Shown here in pieces: positions 42,201 through 44,874 of a stretch of DNA of 64,000 bases. How positions within the stretch are numbered: position 1 is the stretch's first letter; each line of letters starts with the position of its first letter. The notes beneath the pieces were generated by a model. The model was not told the origin of the DNA, searched no databases, and saw only the letters and a program-made list of their open reading frames with translations. Source of the DNA: Pycnopodia helianthoides (Eukaryota; Echinodermata; Asteroidea; Forcipulatida; Asteriidae); assembly GCA_032158295.1 (NCBI GenBank), contig CM063250.1:7117001-7181000 (forward strand). The letters run 5' to 3'. Position numbers and translations under genes: made by a program.

Positions 42201-44082
42201 ATTGGGTAAAAGTGTTTTTGTTTCAAACTGAGTGTGCTTACCCCTATGAATATTTTTTTCATTTTTTTTTGTTCTGGGGATCAGTAAGTTTTGAGTCTAA
42301 GATACCTGTTAGAAGAGTTGTTTGAGCATGCAAAATAGTTTACAAGCAATTTTCACCGTACGTAGCGGACCGTGCGAACGAACGGTTGAATTTTGATGGA
42401 TTTTGGTAAAATCGTTTTTTTGTGTCAATGAGTGTGCTTCCCTATGAATTTTCATTTTTTGTTGTTCTTTGATTCAGTAACGTTCTGAGTCTATGATACC
42501 ATGTTAGAAGAGTTTTGAGCACCAAAATAGTTTTACACGCAATTTACACGTACGGTAGCGACGTCATACTGTACGGTGTGATTTGATGATTTGGGCAAAA
42601 TTAGGGTTTTTTTTGTGTTTCAACTGAGTTTGTGCTTACCCTAATGAACATTTTGTTTGATTTTTCTTTGTTCTGGGATCAGGATACGTTTCTGGTCTAA
42701 TGATACCATGTTAGAAGAGTTGTGAGCAGCCAAAATAGTTTTACACGCAATTTCACATGGTACTGCAGCAAACAGTGCGATAGTGTAACGGTGTGATTTT
42801 GATGGATTTGGGTAAAAAATTAAACAAAAATTGATTTTTCACTTTTTTTGATTTTTTTTTTTTTTCTTGGGATTGAGTGAACGATTCCGAGTCTAATGGT
42901 ACCATGTTAGAAGAGTTTGTGAGCAGCCAAATTAGTGTTATGCGCAATTTCACACCGTACTGCAGATGACTGTGCGAGGGCGGGACGGACGCTTTTCAAG
43001 GTCATAGTGCAGCGGAGGGTTAAACCATTACAATTGGTAATCTCAAAATTGCAAATAACATAACTTTTGAACTGATGTAGGAAATGTTTTGAAGAACAGT
43101 TGGTTACAAATGTGTCTTTTCATAAAACAGAAAGTGGATTAATTTTGTTGGGTTCGTCTCTTTTCGTGTCTCTTTCTGCAGTGTCGTAAACGGACACATT
43201 TAATTTAAAACAAACAAAGCTTTTCACACTGCTTACATATTTCATTAAAAACAATTGGATTTTTTGTTTTTGTAAAATTGAGGAAGTATTTGGTGTATGA
43301 AGACCTTGAAAACATCACTTTCTTATCATTAGCTTGTAATAATTCTGAAGAGGAAATGAAAGAGCCTTTCTATATTGATGTTCACTCCAGGTTCAAGAAT
43401 GGCAAGCCGTTGAAAGAGGGGATCCGTCACAAGATGTCCAAAGGAGCTGATGGGGTGTGTAAACTCACCATCCCAAGGGCTCAGATGGAGGACTGTGGTG
43501 ACTATGAGTGTAAAGCCAACAATGTCAATGGGAGCGCATCTTGTGCTGCTAAGCTTAACATTCTAAGTAAGCATGACCATGAAAGTGGGCCCAAAGTCTG
43601 CTTAACACAGGGACTTGCAGAACACGAATATCAAAAGTGCTTAGCAGAACTTGCTGATGCCTTAAGCAGGACCCAAGATCTGCCCAGAACAGAAACTTGC
43701 TGAACTCTAAAATCAAGCATACTTAGAATAAATTGTTGAAATGTCATGTATAGTTGAGACTCCCCAAATCACTGTTTCTTTATTTTGATTTCTGCAACTG
43801 AAACAACCACTGTGTAAATATTCGACAAAGCATGCACCAAGTCGTTTTTCGTAGTGTTTTATTACTAATCTTCCATTTAAGTCACAAACTTCTGTTTCAA
43901 AATACTTTTTCAACGAACATTATTTGTTTTTCTTTTAAACAGCTTCTAAGAAGCTACCTATCCTGAGCAAGTTCCAGCAAGAAGGACCACCGCCAGGTAA
44001 GGGACCTGGAGGCAAGAAAGCTCCCATCGGAACCAGAGTAGGTGGTAGCGTCTTCGCTAAAGCACAGAAGTTTGGCAAGTAA
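1..44082 (+). CDS. TTN: Titin-family giant muscle kinase gene, 3' portion (multi-exon, 5' end outside window)
   Basis: Titin-like proteins are sarcomere scaffolds whose C-terminal kinase and Ig region sits at the M-band. Joining exons at GT/AG sites gives eight FnIII and six Ig domains in the order FFIIFFFIIFFIIF, then a kinase, a basic tail, nine Ig domains and a Ser/Pro-rich insert. Ig-Ig-FnIII directly before the kinase is shared by titin and twitchin. Titin rather than twitchin is favoured by the long Ig tail, by the kinase tail with a Gly-Gly-Ala-Leu/Ile-Arg motif like titin's regulatory tail, by the basic linker between the first two tail Igs, and by the Ser-Pro insert. Most junctions are phase 1, typical of Ig/FnIII shuffling. 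The first exon is cut by the window edge. Several exons contain small frame slips (see those entries). Obscurin or SPEG is less likely given the domain order. Confidence 0.85.
837..1139 (+). CDS. TTN: Titin-type gene: FnIII domain exon
   Basis: A TTCAAG acceptor precedes 837 and a GTACTT donor follows at 1140. The 303 nt are phase 1 at both ends and encode one complete FnIII: DVPEAPG start, ISWRPPRSDGGSEI, YILEMKE, and YEFQVAAENEAGIGPMS. It lies directly downstream of the first FnIII exon. Confidence 0.9.
1279..1426. repeat. 41-43 bp tandem repeat, about 3.5 copies, intronic
   Basis: The unit beginning ACCTTCATTTGGTCACT recurs at about 1280, 1321, 1363 and 1406, each followed by a variant of CTATTGAGACTGGAATTT. 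It lies just upstream of the next acceptor and has no coding sense. Confidence 0.8.
1458..1721 (+). CDS. TTN: Titin-type gene: Ig (I-set) domain exon
   Basis: 264 nt, phase 1 to phase 1, CAACAG acceptor and GTAGGT donor. It encodes an Ig fold: VGKTVTLECRI (B strand Cys), VKWFMDG (C strand Trp), ALVIRDV and DIGKYSCRC (Asp-x-Gly-x-Tyr-x-Cys F strand). It is the first of an Ig-Ig pair with the exon at 5,419. Confidence 0.9.
1841..2075 (+). repeat. Left terminal inverted repeat of the 3.4-kb element
   Basis: It matches the reverse complement of about 4,965-5,205 with scattered mismatches and small indels. It contains an internal palindrome of GGCGGCCATTTT and its complement, so each end can also fold on itself. 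Confidence 0.8.
2167..4747 (-). pseudogene. Degenerate internal gene of the 3.4-kb element, unclassified repetitive protein family
   Basis: Read on the minus strand, fragments lie in consistent order from 4,747 down to 2,167. They include FDQPLWWKA and IVLRLGGFHT (4.5-4.75 kb), then MSFLGSIG and LMAGSGLQE, then the IKELLRAKTESFKSF region (3.9-4.15 kb), a HPDVYQRFEEG-like stretch (~3.9 kb), LSMPACADVN (~3.7 kb), NVDSAKTVGTSIL and FKRKDQAITLA (3.17-3.6 kb), and FREQANVFDRQAT (2.2-2.46 kb). From memory, these motifs recur together in uncharacterised proteins scattered through cnidarian, mollusc and amphioxus genomes. I know no name for the family. At least four frameshifts and several stops break it. 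Calling it the element's own protein is inference from its central position between the TIRs. Confidence 0.7.
2633..2829. repeat. 35-bp tandem repeat, about 5.6 copies, inside the mobile element
   Basis: The unit starting GACTCAACTGCCTTCTGCAC recurs every 35 bp at 2633, 2668, 2703, 2738, 2773 and 2808, nearly identical. Because 35 is not a multiple of three, the open frames across it are rotating artefacts. Confidence 0.9.
4813..4930. repeat. Partial extra copy of the inner TIR segment
   Basis: The stretch with ATGTTATTTAGAAGCGGAGA and GGCCATTTTGGAAAATGG resembles the inner part of the right TIR (4,990-5,060) in the same orientation. The right end therefore has a tandem, diverged subterminal duplication. 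Confidence 0.6.
4965..5205 (-). repeat. Right terminal inverted repeat of the 3.4-kb element
   Basis: Inverted counterpart of 1,841-2,075. The outer boundary is set by GCCTGGACTA followed by TATGG, and the inner boundary by loss of similarity after the AAAATGTATGTTTTGCACTT stretch. Confidence 0.8.
5419..5703 (+). CDS. TTN: Titin-type gene: Ig domain exon (A-band type)
   Basis: 285 nt, phase 1 to 1, CTGCAG acceptor and GTAAGT donor. EPKIDLSAFKDVITIRAG and LRLYVPFTGCPTP are the hallmark start of A-band titin/twitchin Ig domains that precede FnIII runs. AEWYRHD supplies the core Trp, and DTGQYSLTVSNEAG replaces the usual F-strand Cys with Leu-Thr, as in many A-band Igs. Confidence 0.9.
6219..6521 (+). 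CDS. TTN: Titin-type gene: FnIII domain exon
   Basis: 303 nt, phase 1 to 1, TTTCAG acceptor, GTGAGT donor. One FnIII: DVPGPPTGPLEI, VNLSWSPPREDGGSKI, YTIEKREKGRKLW, YEFRISAENINGVGSP. First of three consecutive FnIII exons. Confidence 0.9.
6931..7236 (+). CDS. TTN: Titin-type gene: FnIII domain exon
   Basis: 306 nt, phase 1 to 1, CTGCAG acceptor, GTAAGT donor. One FnIII: VPSAPGKPEV, MTLTWTEPQHNGGKPI, YNIEKRENFGLHW, YEFQVIAQNQIGLGKPSEP. Second of the FnIII triplet. Confidence 0.9.
7687..7986 (+). CDS. TTN: Titin-type gene: FnIII domain exon
   Basis: 300 nt, phase 1 to 1, CATTAG acceptor, GTAAGT donor. One FnIII: RPSPPGIPTI, VQLNWTVPYSDGGQPI, YTVERRIKGHHDW, YVFRVCAINSAGMESDPS. Third of the FnIII triplet. 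Confidence 0.9.
8327..8438 (+). CDS. TTN: Titin-type gene: Ig domain, 5' half exon
   Basis: 112 nt from a TTTTAG acceptor to a GTAAGT donor. It encodes GVAPTITQEPQSI and ADFTCRVAGTPAPQVT, ending in the first two bases (TG) of the conserved core Trp codon. The codon is completed by the exon at 9,824, giving a phase 2 junction. Confidence 0.85.
8904..8963. other. Nested inverted repeat in intron
   Basis: CTCAAGGT (8904) pairs with ACCTTGAG (8956-8963), and between them lies the palindrome CCTCAAAAATTTTGAGG (8936-8952). The arrangement could form a small hairpin. No function is visible. Confidence 0.5.
9824..9999 (+). CDS. TTN: Titin-type gene: Ig domain, 3' half exon
   Basis: 176 nt. It completes the core Trp (W-VRKGRELF) and then reads FDITVDKDGLHRLSILEA and DSGMYTAVAQNENGKV, ending in phase 1 at a GTAAGT donor. 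With 8,327-8,438 it makes one Ig domain with no Cys in the F strand. Confidence 0.85.
10233..10487. mobile_element. Degenerate TTAA-flanked MITE-like repeat
   Basis: It starts TTAAAGGAATTATACAGG and ends ACCTTTAA. The first ~100 bases (ATTGGTAGAGCTGACAAAAT, then AACAAACCTGTGGAAATTT) match the left part of the element at 58,132. The inner and right parts have diverged. Confidence 0.6.
11011..11301 (+). CDS. TTN: Titin-type gene: Ig domain exon (A-band type)
   Basis: 291 nt, phase 1 to 1, TTCAG acceptor, GTAAGC donor. PSLDLDRRMREINIKAG and LHVHIPFTGTPKP mirror the Ig exon at 5,419. RWKKEGG carries the Trp, and DSGIYILEAENEFGVQN is the F-G region. Second of an Ig-Ig pair. Confidence 0.9.
11735..11873 (+). 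CDS. TTN: Titin-type gene: FnIII domain, 5' half exon
   Basis: 139 nt, TTACAG acceptor, GTCAGT donor, phase 1 in and phase 2 out. It encodes DKPGPPLGPII, ISLSWKPPTDDGGSPI and YIIEMREPN, with the last codon (Arg) split across the intron. Confidence 0.85.
12164..12327 (+). CDS. TTN: Titin-type gene: FnIII domain, 3' half exon
   Basis: 164 nt, CACAG acceptor, GTATGT donor. It continues TIWQNAGSVSSGTEH, then YLFRISAENQHGTSEP, ending in phase 1. It completes the FnIII begun at 11,735. Confidence 0.85.
12620..12922 (+). CDS. TTN: Titin-type gene: FnIII domain exon
   Basis: 303 nt, phase 1 to 1, GTGAAG acceptor, GTGGGT donor. One FnIII: DVPTAPGKPTV, VFLSWQPPKSDGNSPI, YIIEKRETTSTRWFR, YEFRVIAENKAGFSPPSE. 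Confidence 0.9.
13142..13427 (+). CDS. TTN: Titin-type gene: Ig domain exon with a late frame slip
   Basis: Opens in phase 1 after TTTACAG: IPATFVREPKSIAV, AGTLECEVAGYPTPQVHWYR and DTGDITVKVMNKG are clear Ig signatures. After about 13,387 the frame stops looking like an Ig. The next frame reads EAHKTEKASVKIQ, a good G strand ending in phase 1 at a GTGGGT donor. The length (286 nt) is not a multiple of three, although both neighbouring junctions need phase 1. One base too many or two too few near 13,385-13,390 explains this. Confidence 0.8.
13946..13967. repeat. (CT)n microsatellite at a splice acceptor tract
   Basis: About eleven CT units immediately precede the ATTCAG acceptor of the next Ig exon, doubling as its polypyrimidine tract. 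Confidence 0.8.
13977..14263 (+). CDS. TTN: Titin-type gene: Ig domain exon with a one-base slip
   Basis: The phase 1 entry frame gives VAPKVNVPPRLRIPLDCL and GENLKL, the expected A-band Ig start. From about 14,050 the downstream frame carries IAYTGTPLPTITWDRDG and DAGKYTIVATNELGHESA to a GTAAGT donor. The exon is 287 nt where 288 is required, so one base is missing around 14,045-14,055. It is the last Ig before the FnIII-kinase unit. Confidence 0.85.
14579..14866 (+). CDS. TTN: Titin-type gene: last FnIII before the kinase
   Basis: 288 nt, phase 1 to 1, CTAAAG acceptor, GTGAGA donor. GHPDPPRNLEVLDV, VRLSWQPPLHDGGSTI, YVVEKRDGKAEAWAR and YQFRVTALNSYGASEPCE. Its place in Ig-Ig-FnIII-kinase matches the region that docks MuRF ligases in vertebrate titin. 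Binding here is not shown. Confidence 0.9.
15232..15388 (+). CDS. TTN: Titin-type gene: pre-kinase linker and start of kinase domain
   Basis: 157 nt, TTGACAG acceptor, GTGGGT donor, phase 1 in and phase 2 out. A charged linker (RPELEDYEAKRRYYDSL) leads to YDYYNIYEELGR, the first strand of the kinase N-lobe. The glycine-loop Arg codon is split by the intron. Confidence 0.9.
15657..15857 (+). CDS. TTN: Titin-type gene: kinase N-lobe
   Basis: 201 nt. It gives the glycine loop (G-R-G-S-Y-G-V-V), the ATP-anchoring Lys in FAAKFL, the helix-C Glu in VKREIDIMKHIHH, and EEIVMVLEF up to the hinge. All N-lobe residues needed for nucleotide binding are present. Ends at a GTAAGT donor in phase 2. Confidence 0.95.
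16386..16527 (+). CDS. TTN: Titin-type gene: kinase hinge to catalytic loop
   Basis: 142 nt. LSGGELFDRLVDESH is the hinge region and HLDLK, at the 3' end, is the catalytic loop with its Asp and Lys, where vertebrate titin has HFDIR. The exon ends exactly after this Lys, in phase 0. Confidence 0.95.
17157..17356 (+). CDS. TTN: Titin-type gene: kinase magnesium loop and activation segment
   Basis: 200 nt. It begins PENIML (Mg-binding Asn) and has IDFGLAR with an intact DFG Asp, where vertebrate titin has EFG. The activation segment MFGTPEFVAPEV has Phe-Val at the place of the two titin tyrosines. SDMWSMGILAYVM follows. Phase 0 in, phase 2 out. Confidence 0.95.
17817..17969 (+). CDS. TTN: Titin-type gene: kinase C-lobe
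   Basis: 153 nt. LSGISPFMEDSDLDTL, EWDFDEEAFADVS and DWIEKILIKDK are helices G and H of the titin/MLCK kinase group. Phase 2 out at a GTGAGT donor. Confidence 0.95.
18238..18283 (+). CDS. TTN: Titin-type gene: end of kinase C-lobe (46-nt exon)
   Basis: Encodes KRMTIQEALAHPWLN, the helix I motif with the HPW that closes CaMK-group kinases. ATCCCAG acceptor and GTAAGT donor, ending in phase 0. Confidence 0.95.
18557..18643 (+). CDS. TTN: Titin-type gene: basic kinase tail (candidate calmodulin-binding helix)
   Basis: 87 nt, phase 0 at both ends. MDTDTLARRRARRLN and RLRKLHDKRKPE form an Arg/Lys-rich helix right after the kinase. In titin and twitchin this position is the autoinhibitory segment. 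Calmodulin binding is inferred only from charge and place. Confidence 0.85.
18706..19088. mobile_element. Diverged TTAA-flanked MITE with the shared family core
   Basis: TTAAAAGGTGTGCACAACAT at the left opposes ATGTTGTTTTCGCGCTTTTAA at the right, imperfectly inverted. The interior GAGCAATTGAGCTTAAACTT followed by a CAAAGGTTTGTTA stretch matches the core of the elements at 29,729, 41,234 and 58,132. Confidence 0.55.
19574..19685 (+). CDS. TTN: Titin-type gene: distal kinase regulatory tail
   Basis: 112 nt, phase 0 in, phase 1 out. GAGETINALGRLAHGG followed by ALREIHKVYRGM parallels the vertebrate titin tail segment with Cys-Gly-Gly-Ala-Ile-Arg, supporting titin orthology. It leads directly into the first post-kinase Ig. 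Confidence 0.85.
19790..20180. repeat. Probable interspersed-repeat fragments in intron
   Basis: CAGGCAGGATTTGAACCCAT looks like a minus-strand tRNA-type B box. The GC-richer stretch GCATCGGGGACCAGTAACGG and onward differs in composition from flanking AT-rich intron. Boundaries are not clear. Confidence 0.3.
20317..20607 (+). CDS. TTN: Titin-type gene: first post-kinase Ig domain (M1-like)
   Basis: 291 nt, phase 1 to 1. DVRDAAPKFVTPLETT, ARFECEVSALTEPLITWYKG, YTLVIQDTNIDDVGEYTCKAENSYG. Canonical I-set with both Cys and the Trp. GTAAGT donor. Confidence 0.9.
20944..21007 (+). CDS. TTN: Titin-type gene: charged linker exon
   Basis: 64 nt, phase 1 in, phase 2 out. LLDEKELERRGERRTLEMK is a charged helix. 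Vertebrate titin has a similar basic helix between M1 and M2 (with an RRTDTMR motif). GACAG acceptor, GTGAGT donor. Confidence 0.8.
21490..21626 (+). CDS. TTN: Titin-type gene: linker end and 5' part of second post-kinase Ig (M2-like)
   Basis: 137 nt, TTCAAG acceptor, GTGGGT donor, phase 2 in and 1 out. PLGERARRLRAMQAEMG continues the helix, then PPQFVKSLQDKECGL and GFILPLSFE begin an Ig, comparable to PPEFTLPLYN and the FGVTITV strand in titin M2. Confidence 0.85.
21841..22084. mobile_element. MITE-like inverted repeat in intron
   Basis: CTGGGCCAAATTTCATGGC at the left is mirrored by GCCATGAAATTGGGCCCTG at the right, about 240 bp apart. Related end sequences occur at 25,777-25,975 and, more distantly, 30,096-30,243. 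Confidence 0.65.
22319..22523 (+). CDS. TTN: Titin-type gene: 3' part of M2-like Ig, with multiple frame slips
   Basis: Entry in phase 1 reads VTVPPVPTKVS, then one base is missing (~22,340). The next frame gives WYCNGKQIKEGP, YKFYVDNGTYTLEIQE and DDMGEF. About two bases are missing near 22,465 where the F-strand Cys should be, giving EVTNQ. One extra A near 22,485 follows, then GTSITKCRVAVD to the GTAAGA donor. The net loss of two bases accounts for the 205-nt length. Residual assembly error or real decay are both possible. Confidence 0.75.
22733..22867 (+). CDS. TTN: Titin-type gene: 5' half of third post-kinase Ig (M3-like), one-base slip
   Basis: TCGCAG acceptor, GTGAGT donor. ENFMDKYAGYVRPR, then a missing T near 22,772 (in the codon for Phe). 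The following frame reads VQRLRDMSIVEGSAARLEC and KVTGMPDPEIR, ending TG of the split core Trp. The length is 135 where 136 is needed. Confidence 0.8.
23398..23572 (+). CDS. TTN: Titin-type gene: 3' half of third post-kinase Ig
   Basis: 175 nt. It completes the Trp (W-FKDHKEIEDG), then TCTLILQDTFLTDAG and TYTCQASNLLGRISCDS, ending phase 0 at a GTAAGT donor. The last strand is supplied by the small exon at 26,688. Confidence 0.9.
25073..25702 (+). other. Coding-like stretch broken in frame, candidate alternative titin exon or remnant
   Basis: Inside the 3.1-kb intron after the third post-kinase Ig, three frames carry protein-like text in sequence. It runs INTFKVKREDIKANLQGIN (25,073-25,216), then KPVATFLGAKIESSIRLL, then EDTCLEAQGVDVQPPAITNS and LSKKSQDVIIRSHSRDG (to ~25,467), then KSISIEAAADVLSRED and ESEAESARLSPEGRLG to a TAG at 25,700. 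The text is polar and low in aromatic residues, like titin insert sequence. No unbroken frame or clear splice sites were found. Confidence 0.35.
25777..25975. mobile_element. MITE-like inverted repeat, related to 21,841-22,084
   Basis: CTGGGACCAATTTCATA at the left opposes TTTATGAAACAGGGCCCTG at the right. The interior has GCTTAGCA words on both strands. Confidence 0.5.
26688..26721 (+). CDS. TTN: Titin-type gene: small exon, last strand of third post-kinase Ig
   Basis: 34 nt, CATAG acceptor, GTATGT donor, phase 0 in, phase 1 out. It encodes VVELKVKVNFP, the G strand that follows the CDSHMASN end of the previous exon. Confidence 0.75.
26945..27220. repeat. AT-rich minisatellite, ~28-31 bp unit, intronic
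   Basis: The words GCCAAACTAGTT and ATAATGCAAATATT alternate about nine times with small length changes. Confidence 0.8.
28090..28116 (+). CDS. TTN: Titin-type gene: candidate 27-nt microexon
   Basis: It lies between TTTTTCAG and GTAAGA, phase 1 to 1, and encodes DGIISLNTA. The splice signals are good and the phase fits both neighbours, but nothing in the peptide is diagnostic. Confidence 0.45.
28237..28580 (+). CDS. TTN: Titin-type gene: fourth post-kinase Ig domain exon
   Basis: The frame reads ESSLEDLTALKIESPRRH, then FFSLPLRRKTVAEADSARL, TCAVQGQPTPKVAWTKNG and DTGTYRCTATSEEGQDSS, ending phase 1 at a GTAAGT donor. The CCCAAAG acceptor at 28,236 leaves the entry one base short of phase 1. 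Either a G is missing in the GGG run, or the true acceptor differs. Confidence 0.85.
28745..29040 (-). mobile_element. tRNA-Leu-like SINE, minus orientation
   Basis: Reverse complement of the right end reads TGCCGAGCGATTAAGAGC (A box) then a GGACTCAAGCTCTGGT anticodon-arm-like stretch and GGGTTCGGGTCC (B box). A body shared with 39,360-39,706 follows (TTGTGTCCTTGAGCAAGATA). The body also matches the fragment at 38,025. Confidence 0.7.
29530..29665 (+). CDS. TTN: Titin-type gene: 5' half of fifth post-kinase Ig
   Basis: 136 nt, TCACAG acceptor, GTATGT donor. GMEPDETFDYIRPSFHKP, RTARLEIQVSGYPEPQIV, ending TG of the core Trp codon (phase 2 out). Confidence 0.9.
29729..30069 (+). mobile_element. 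TTAA-flanked MITE, family A
   Basis: TTAA then AGGCCCTGTACACTATTGGT at the left; ACCAAAAGTGTACAATACCT then TTAA at the right. Contains a TCGCGCGCGA palindrome. Nearly identical to 41,234-41,574. Confidence 0.85.
30096..30243. mobile_element. Short palindromic MITE-like repeat
   Basis: CAGGGGCTGATTTCACA at the left and TGTGAAATCAAGCCCTG at the right, with further internal pairing (ATTGATCTTACTGGGAATCA and CATCTTAAGATG). Confidence 0.6.
30840..30935 (+). repeat. tRNA-like SINE fragment (A-box only)
   Basis: AGATAGCTCAGTCAATTGAG resembles a tRNA D-arm/A box. No clear B box or acceptor pairing follows, so it is at most a SINE fragment. Confidence 0.35.
30997..31175 (+). CDS. TTN: Titin-type gene: 3' half of fifth post-kinase Ig
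   Basis: 179 nt. It completes the Trp (W-YKDNVRIDENEH), then TLVIMDVTPTDAGKYKAAA and GKASCAADLVILE, phase 1 out at a GTACTT donor. The F strand has Lys-Ala instead of Cys. Confidence 0.9.
31391..35359 (+). CDS. TTN: Titin-type gene: giant 3,969-nt exon, Ser/Thr-Pro/Arg-rich M-band insert and Ig start
   Basis: One uninterrupted exon, phase 1 to 1 (1,323 codons), TCCATAG acceptor and GTATGT donor. It starts acidic (ESDDDGE), then is basic and full of SP/TP dipeptides. A unit of about 145 residues recurs from ~32,938: RATPTFTDSE, SVESAESYDSRSASP, RPVTPIATDS, REIKIIERM, then SVTPSYE and LSSSERETFE. RPVTP-[IV]-x-TDS recurs near 33,040, 33,477, 33,912 and 34,229. A Glu-rich stretch (35,020-35,280) leads into PPQFLRRLRDLTVNDGAR, the start of the sixth post-kinase Ig. 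Vertebrate titin has Ser-Pro-containing inserts in its M-band at a comparable place. A role as a disordered, phosphorylatable spacer is inference. Confidence 0.9.
35706..35903 (+). CDS. TTN: Titin-type gene: 3' part of sixth post-kinase Ig
   Basis: 198 nt, phase 1 to 1. AQPMDIGWLRNGQDI, YQLVIAEIFPEDSGKYTC and EALNDHGEADCHCSLNVI. With the end of the giant exon it forms one I-set Ig. Confidence 0.9.
36743..36928 (+). CDS. TTN: Titin-type gene: linker and 5' part of seventh post-kinase Ig (M5-like)
   Basis: 186 nt, CTTGCAG acceptor, GTATTT donor, phase 1 to 1. A Ser/Ile/Thr-rich linker precedes PPEFFEEPQSMTVEEGGTA and RFVCDVDGEPVPA. Vertebrate titin M5 has the closely similar PRSMTVYEGESARFSC and DTDGEPVP, which helps anchor the homology. 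Confidence 0.9.
37030..37434. mobile_element. TTAA-flanked MITE, variant with matching perfect ends
   Basis: TTTAAAGGAACATTACAG at the left is the exact inverse of CTGTAATGTTCCTTTAAA at the right, extending to AATTGGT/ACCAATT. The interior shares ACAAACCTGTAGAAGTTTGA with the family core. Confidence 0.85.
38025..38180 (-). mobile_element. SINE body fragment
   Basis: GGGTTCTTTTGCGTGCATCA and ACGTCCCATCTGAAGAACGA match the body of the SINE copy at 28,820-28,930. The tRNA head is absent. Confidence 0.55.
38242..38461 (+). CDS. TTN: Titin-type gene: 3' part of seventh post-kinase Ig
   Basis: 220 nt, AAACAG acceptor, GTAAGT donor, phase 1 in, 2 out. VKWSKDDEPITDGGRFKL, SHTFEIPVALATDEGEYVC and TATNKEGEVECGFSLRVI, then a short linker. 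Confidence 0.9.
39029..39126 (+). CDS. TTN: Titin-type gene: linker exon with a one-base slip
   Basis: TTGCAG acceptor, GTCAGA donor. Entry in phase 2 reads DDTDHQFIPPDTSPEPIA. The frame then shifts by one base near 39,080 to IVPVALVTPAAAPE, leaving in phase 2, which the next exon requires. The length is 98 where 99 is needed. A missing A in the GCAATATT run would explain it. Confidence 0.7.
39345..39706 (-). mobile_element. tRNA-Leu(CAA)-like SINE, minus orientation, with AAT-rich tail
   Basis: Reverse complement from 39,706 reads TCATGGCCGAGTGGTTTAGA (A box), an anticodon arm with loop TTCAAGT, a long variable arm, and GGTTCGAATCC (B box). The acceptor ends pair 6 of 7 (GTCATGG with TCATGAC). 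A body follows, ending in a TAATAATAATAA tail at 39,345-39,372. Head, body and simple tail make it a SINE and not a tRNA gene. Confidence 0.8.
39926..39974. repeat. 19-bp tandem repeat, 2.6 copies
   Basis: AATCATCAACATCGTATAA repeats directly, just upstream of an exon acceptor. Confidence 0.8.
39993..40092 (+). CDS. TTN: Titin-type gene: linker and first strand of eighth post-kinase Ig
   Basis: 100 nt, TTTCAG acceptor, GTATGA donor, phase 2 in, 0 out. SGLIAEFEAISDNEPVRF, then APVFTEELTDQ, the A strand of the next Ig. Confidence 0.85.
40575..40818 (+). CDS. TTN: Titin-type gene: eighth post-kinase Ig domain
   Basis: 244 nt, GGACAG acceptor, GTAAAT donor, phase 0 in, 1 out. VVVEESGTTFQCVATGKP, DITWYFEDKPI, CKLIIAEAYTEDAGRYSC, HADNEAGEVVTSAILVV. 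Full I-set features. Confidence 0.9.
40952..41210 (+). CDS. TTN: Titin-type gene: Pro/Ala linker and 5' half of ninth post-kinase Ig
   Basis: 259 nt, phase 1 in, 2 out. A PxPK/AEPK-type Pro-Ala-Val linker (ASVPEPKLALVAEPK, ending APPAPAAAAVPV) leads to PTFEKKIQDCEIQANSEAK and FECTLKGTPAPDAK, ending TG of the split core Trp. Confidence 0.9.
41234..41574 (+). mobile_element. TTAA-flanked MITE, family A
   Basis: Same orientation and near-identical to 29,729-30,069, from TTTAAAGGCCCTGTACAC to GTGTACAATACTTTAA. It lies 24 bp inside the intron, very close to the donor of the preceding exon. Confidence 0.85.
42016..42980. repeat. ~195-205 bp tandem repeat, nearly five diverged copies
   Basis: The unit starts CAAACTGAGTGTGCTTACCC and contains ATGATACCATGTTAGAAGAG and a TAGTTTTACACGCAATTT stretch. 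Starts fall at about 42,018, 42,224, 42,425 and 42,619, with a fifth body after ~42,810. All lie in one intron that splits the ninth post-kinase Ig. Confidence 0.85.
43391..43566 (+). CDS. TTN: Titin-type gene: 3' half of ninth (last) post-kinase Ig
   Basis: 176 nt, CTCCAG acceptor, GTAAGC donor. W-FKNGKPLKEGIRHKM, DGVCKLTIPRAQMEDCG and DYECKANNVNGSASCAAKL, phase 1 out. Confidence 0.9.
43943..44082 (+). CDS. TTN: Titin-type gene: terminal exon and stop codon
   Basis: AAACAG acceptor. TSKKLPILSKFQQEGPPPG, then a Gly/Lys/Pro-rich tail ending VFAKAQKFGK and TAA at 44,080. This closes the reading frame after nine post-kinase Igs (vertebrate titin has ten M-band Igs). The last ~45 residues are basic and disordered, unlike the Ig end of vertebrate titin. 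Confidence 0.85.
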
Positions 44083-44874
44083 TCTGAAGAAGAGATTTCA
44101 AAATACAGAGGCTGGTGATTTCTTTAAAAACTGGATTAATTTTTCTACAAAGAAATCCTTAAGGTGGGTGATTTTAGACTCAAAATGTAAAAAAAAACAT
44201 ATTTTAAGTTCAGGGAAAAGTGGGGTTGATTTGTTGGCTTTTTGCAACAACTTCTTTTTGGATGAAAAGAAAGTGTTATGGTTATTAAGATTTAAGTTTT
44301 GAACTCACCAGCTTCTGTCAGAATTTCATACCAGATACTTGTACCCAAACAACCTACCTACAAGTCAATGTTACAGACTATAACTTAATCAATGCAGTGG
44401 TTTATTATATCTATGTAATTGTCCAATCAATTGTGTACTATGTGGCTTAATTTTTCGTACTTCCAAAGTGTCCTTAATCTAAAAGTGAATGTTTTTACGA
44501 GTAGATTAAATCTCGTAGGATGAAATTTTTATTTAATTTTTTGATATATAAATGTTATTTATAAGATCAATTCGGGTAAAACGATGTGTACTTGACACGA
44601 GTGTTTTTAAAGAACGTGTACAATAGAACAAAAAAAGTATATGTGTTTTTTAAAGTTCCAACAACTGGAAACCAAGATGTAAATAATTATTAAGTCGACA
44701 AGATGTGCGAAGAGAAAGTTTATATTGTAAACCAATGTTAAACTAAAGACGTTCCCCACAGCAACGTGGATGTAAAATGTGCTCGGTGACGAATCGCCGA
44801 TGGAAAAATTTACGTCTGTACAATTTTGTTATGAGGCGGGGAACCCGATTTTGTAAAATTGATGACTTTAAAAT

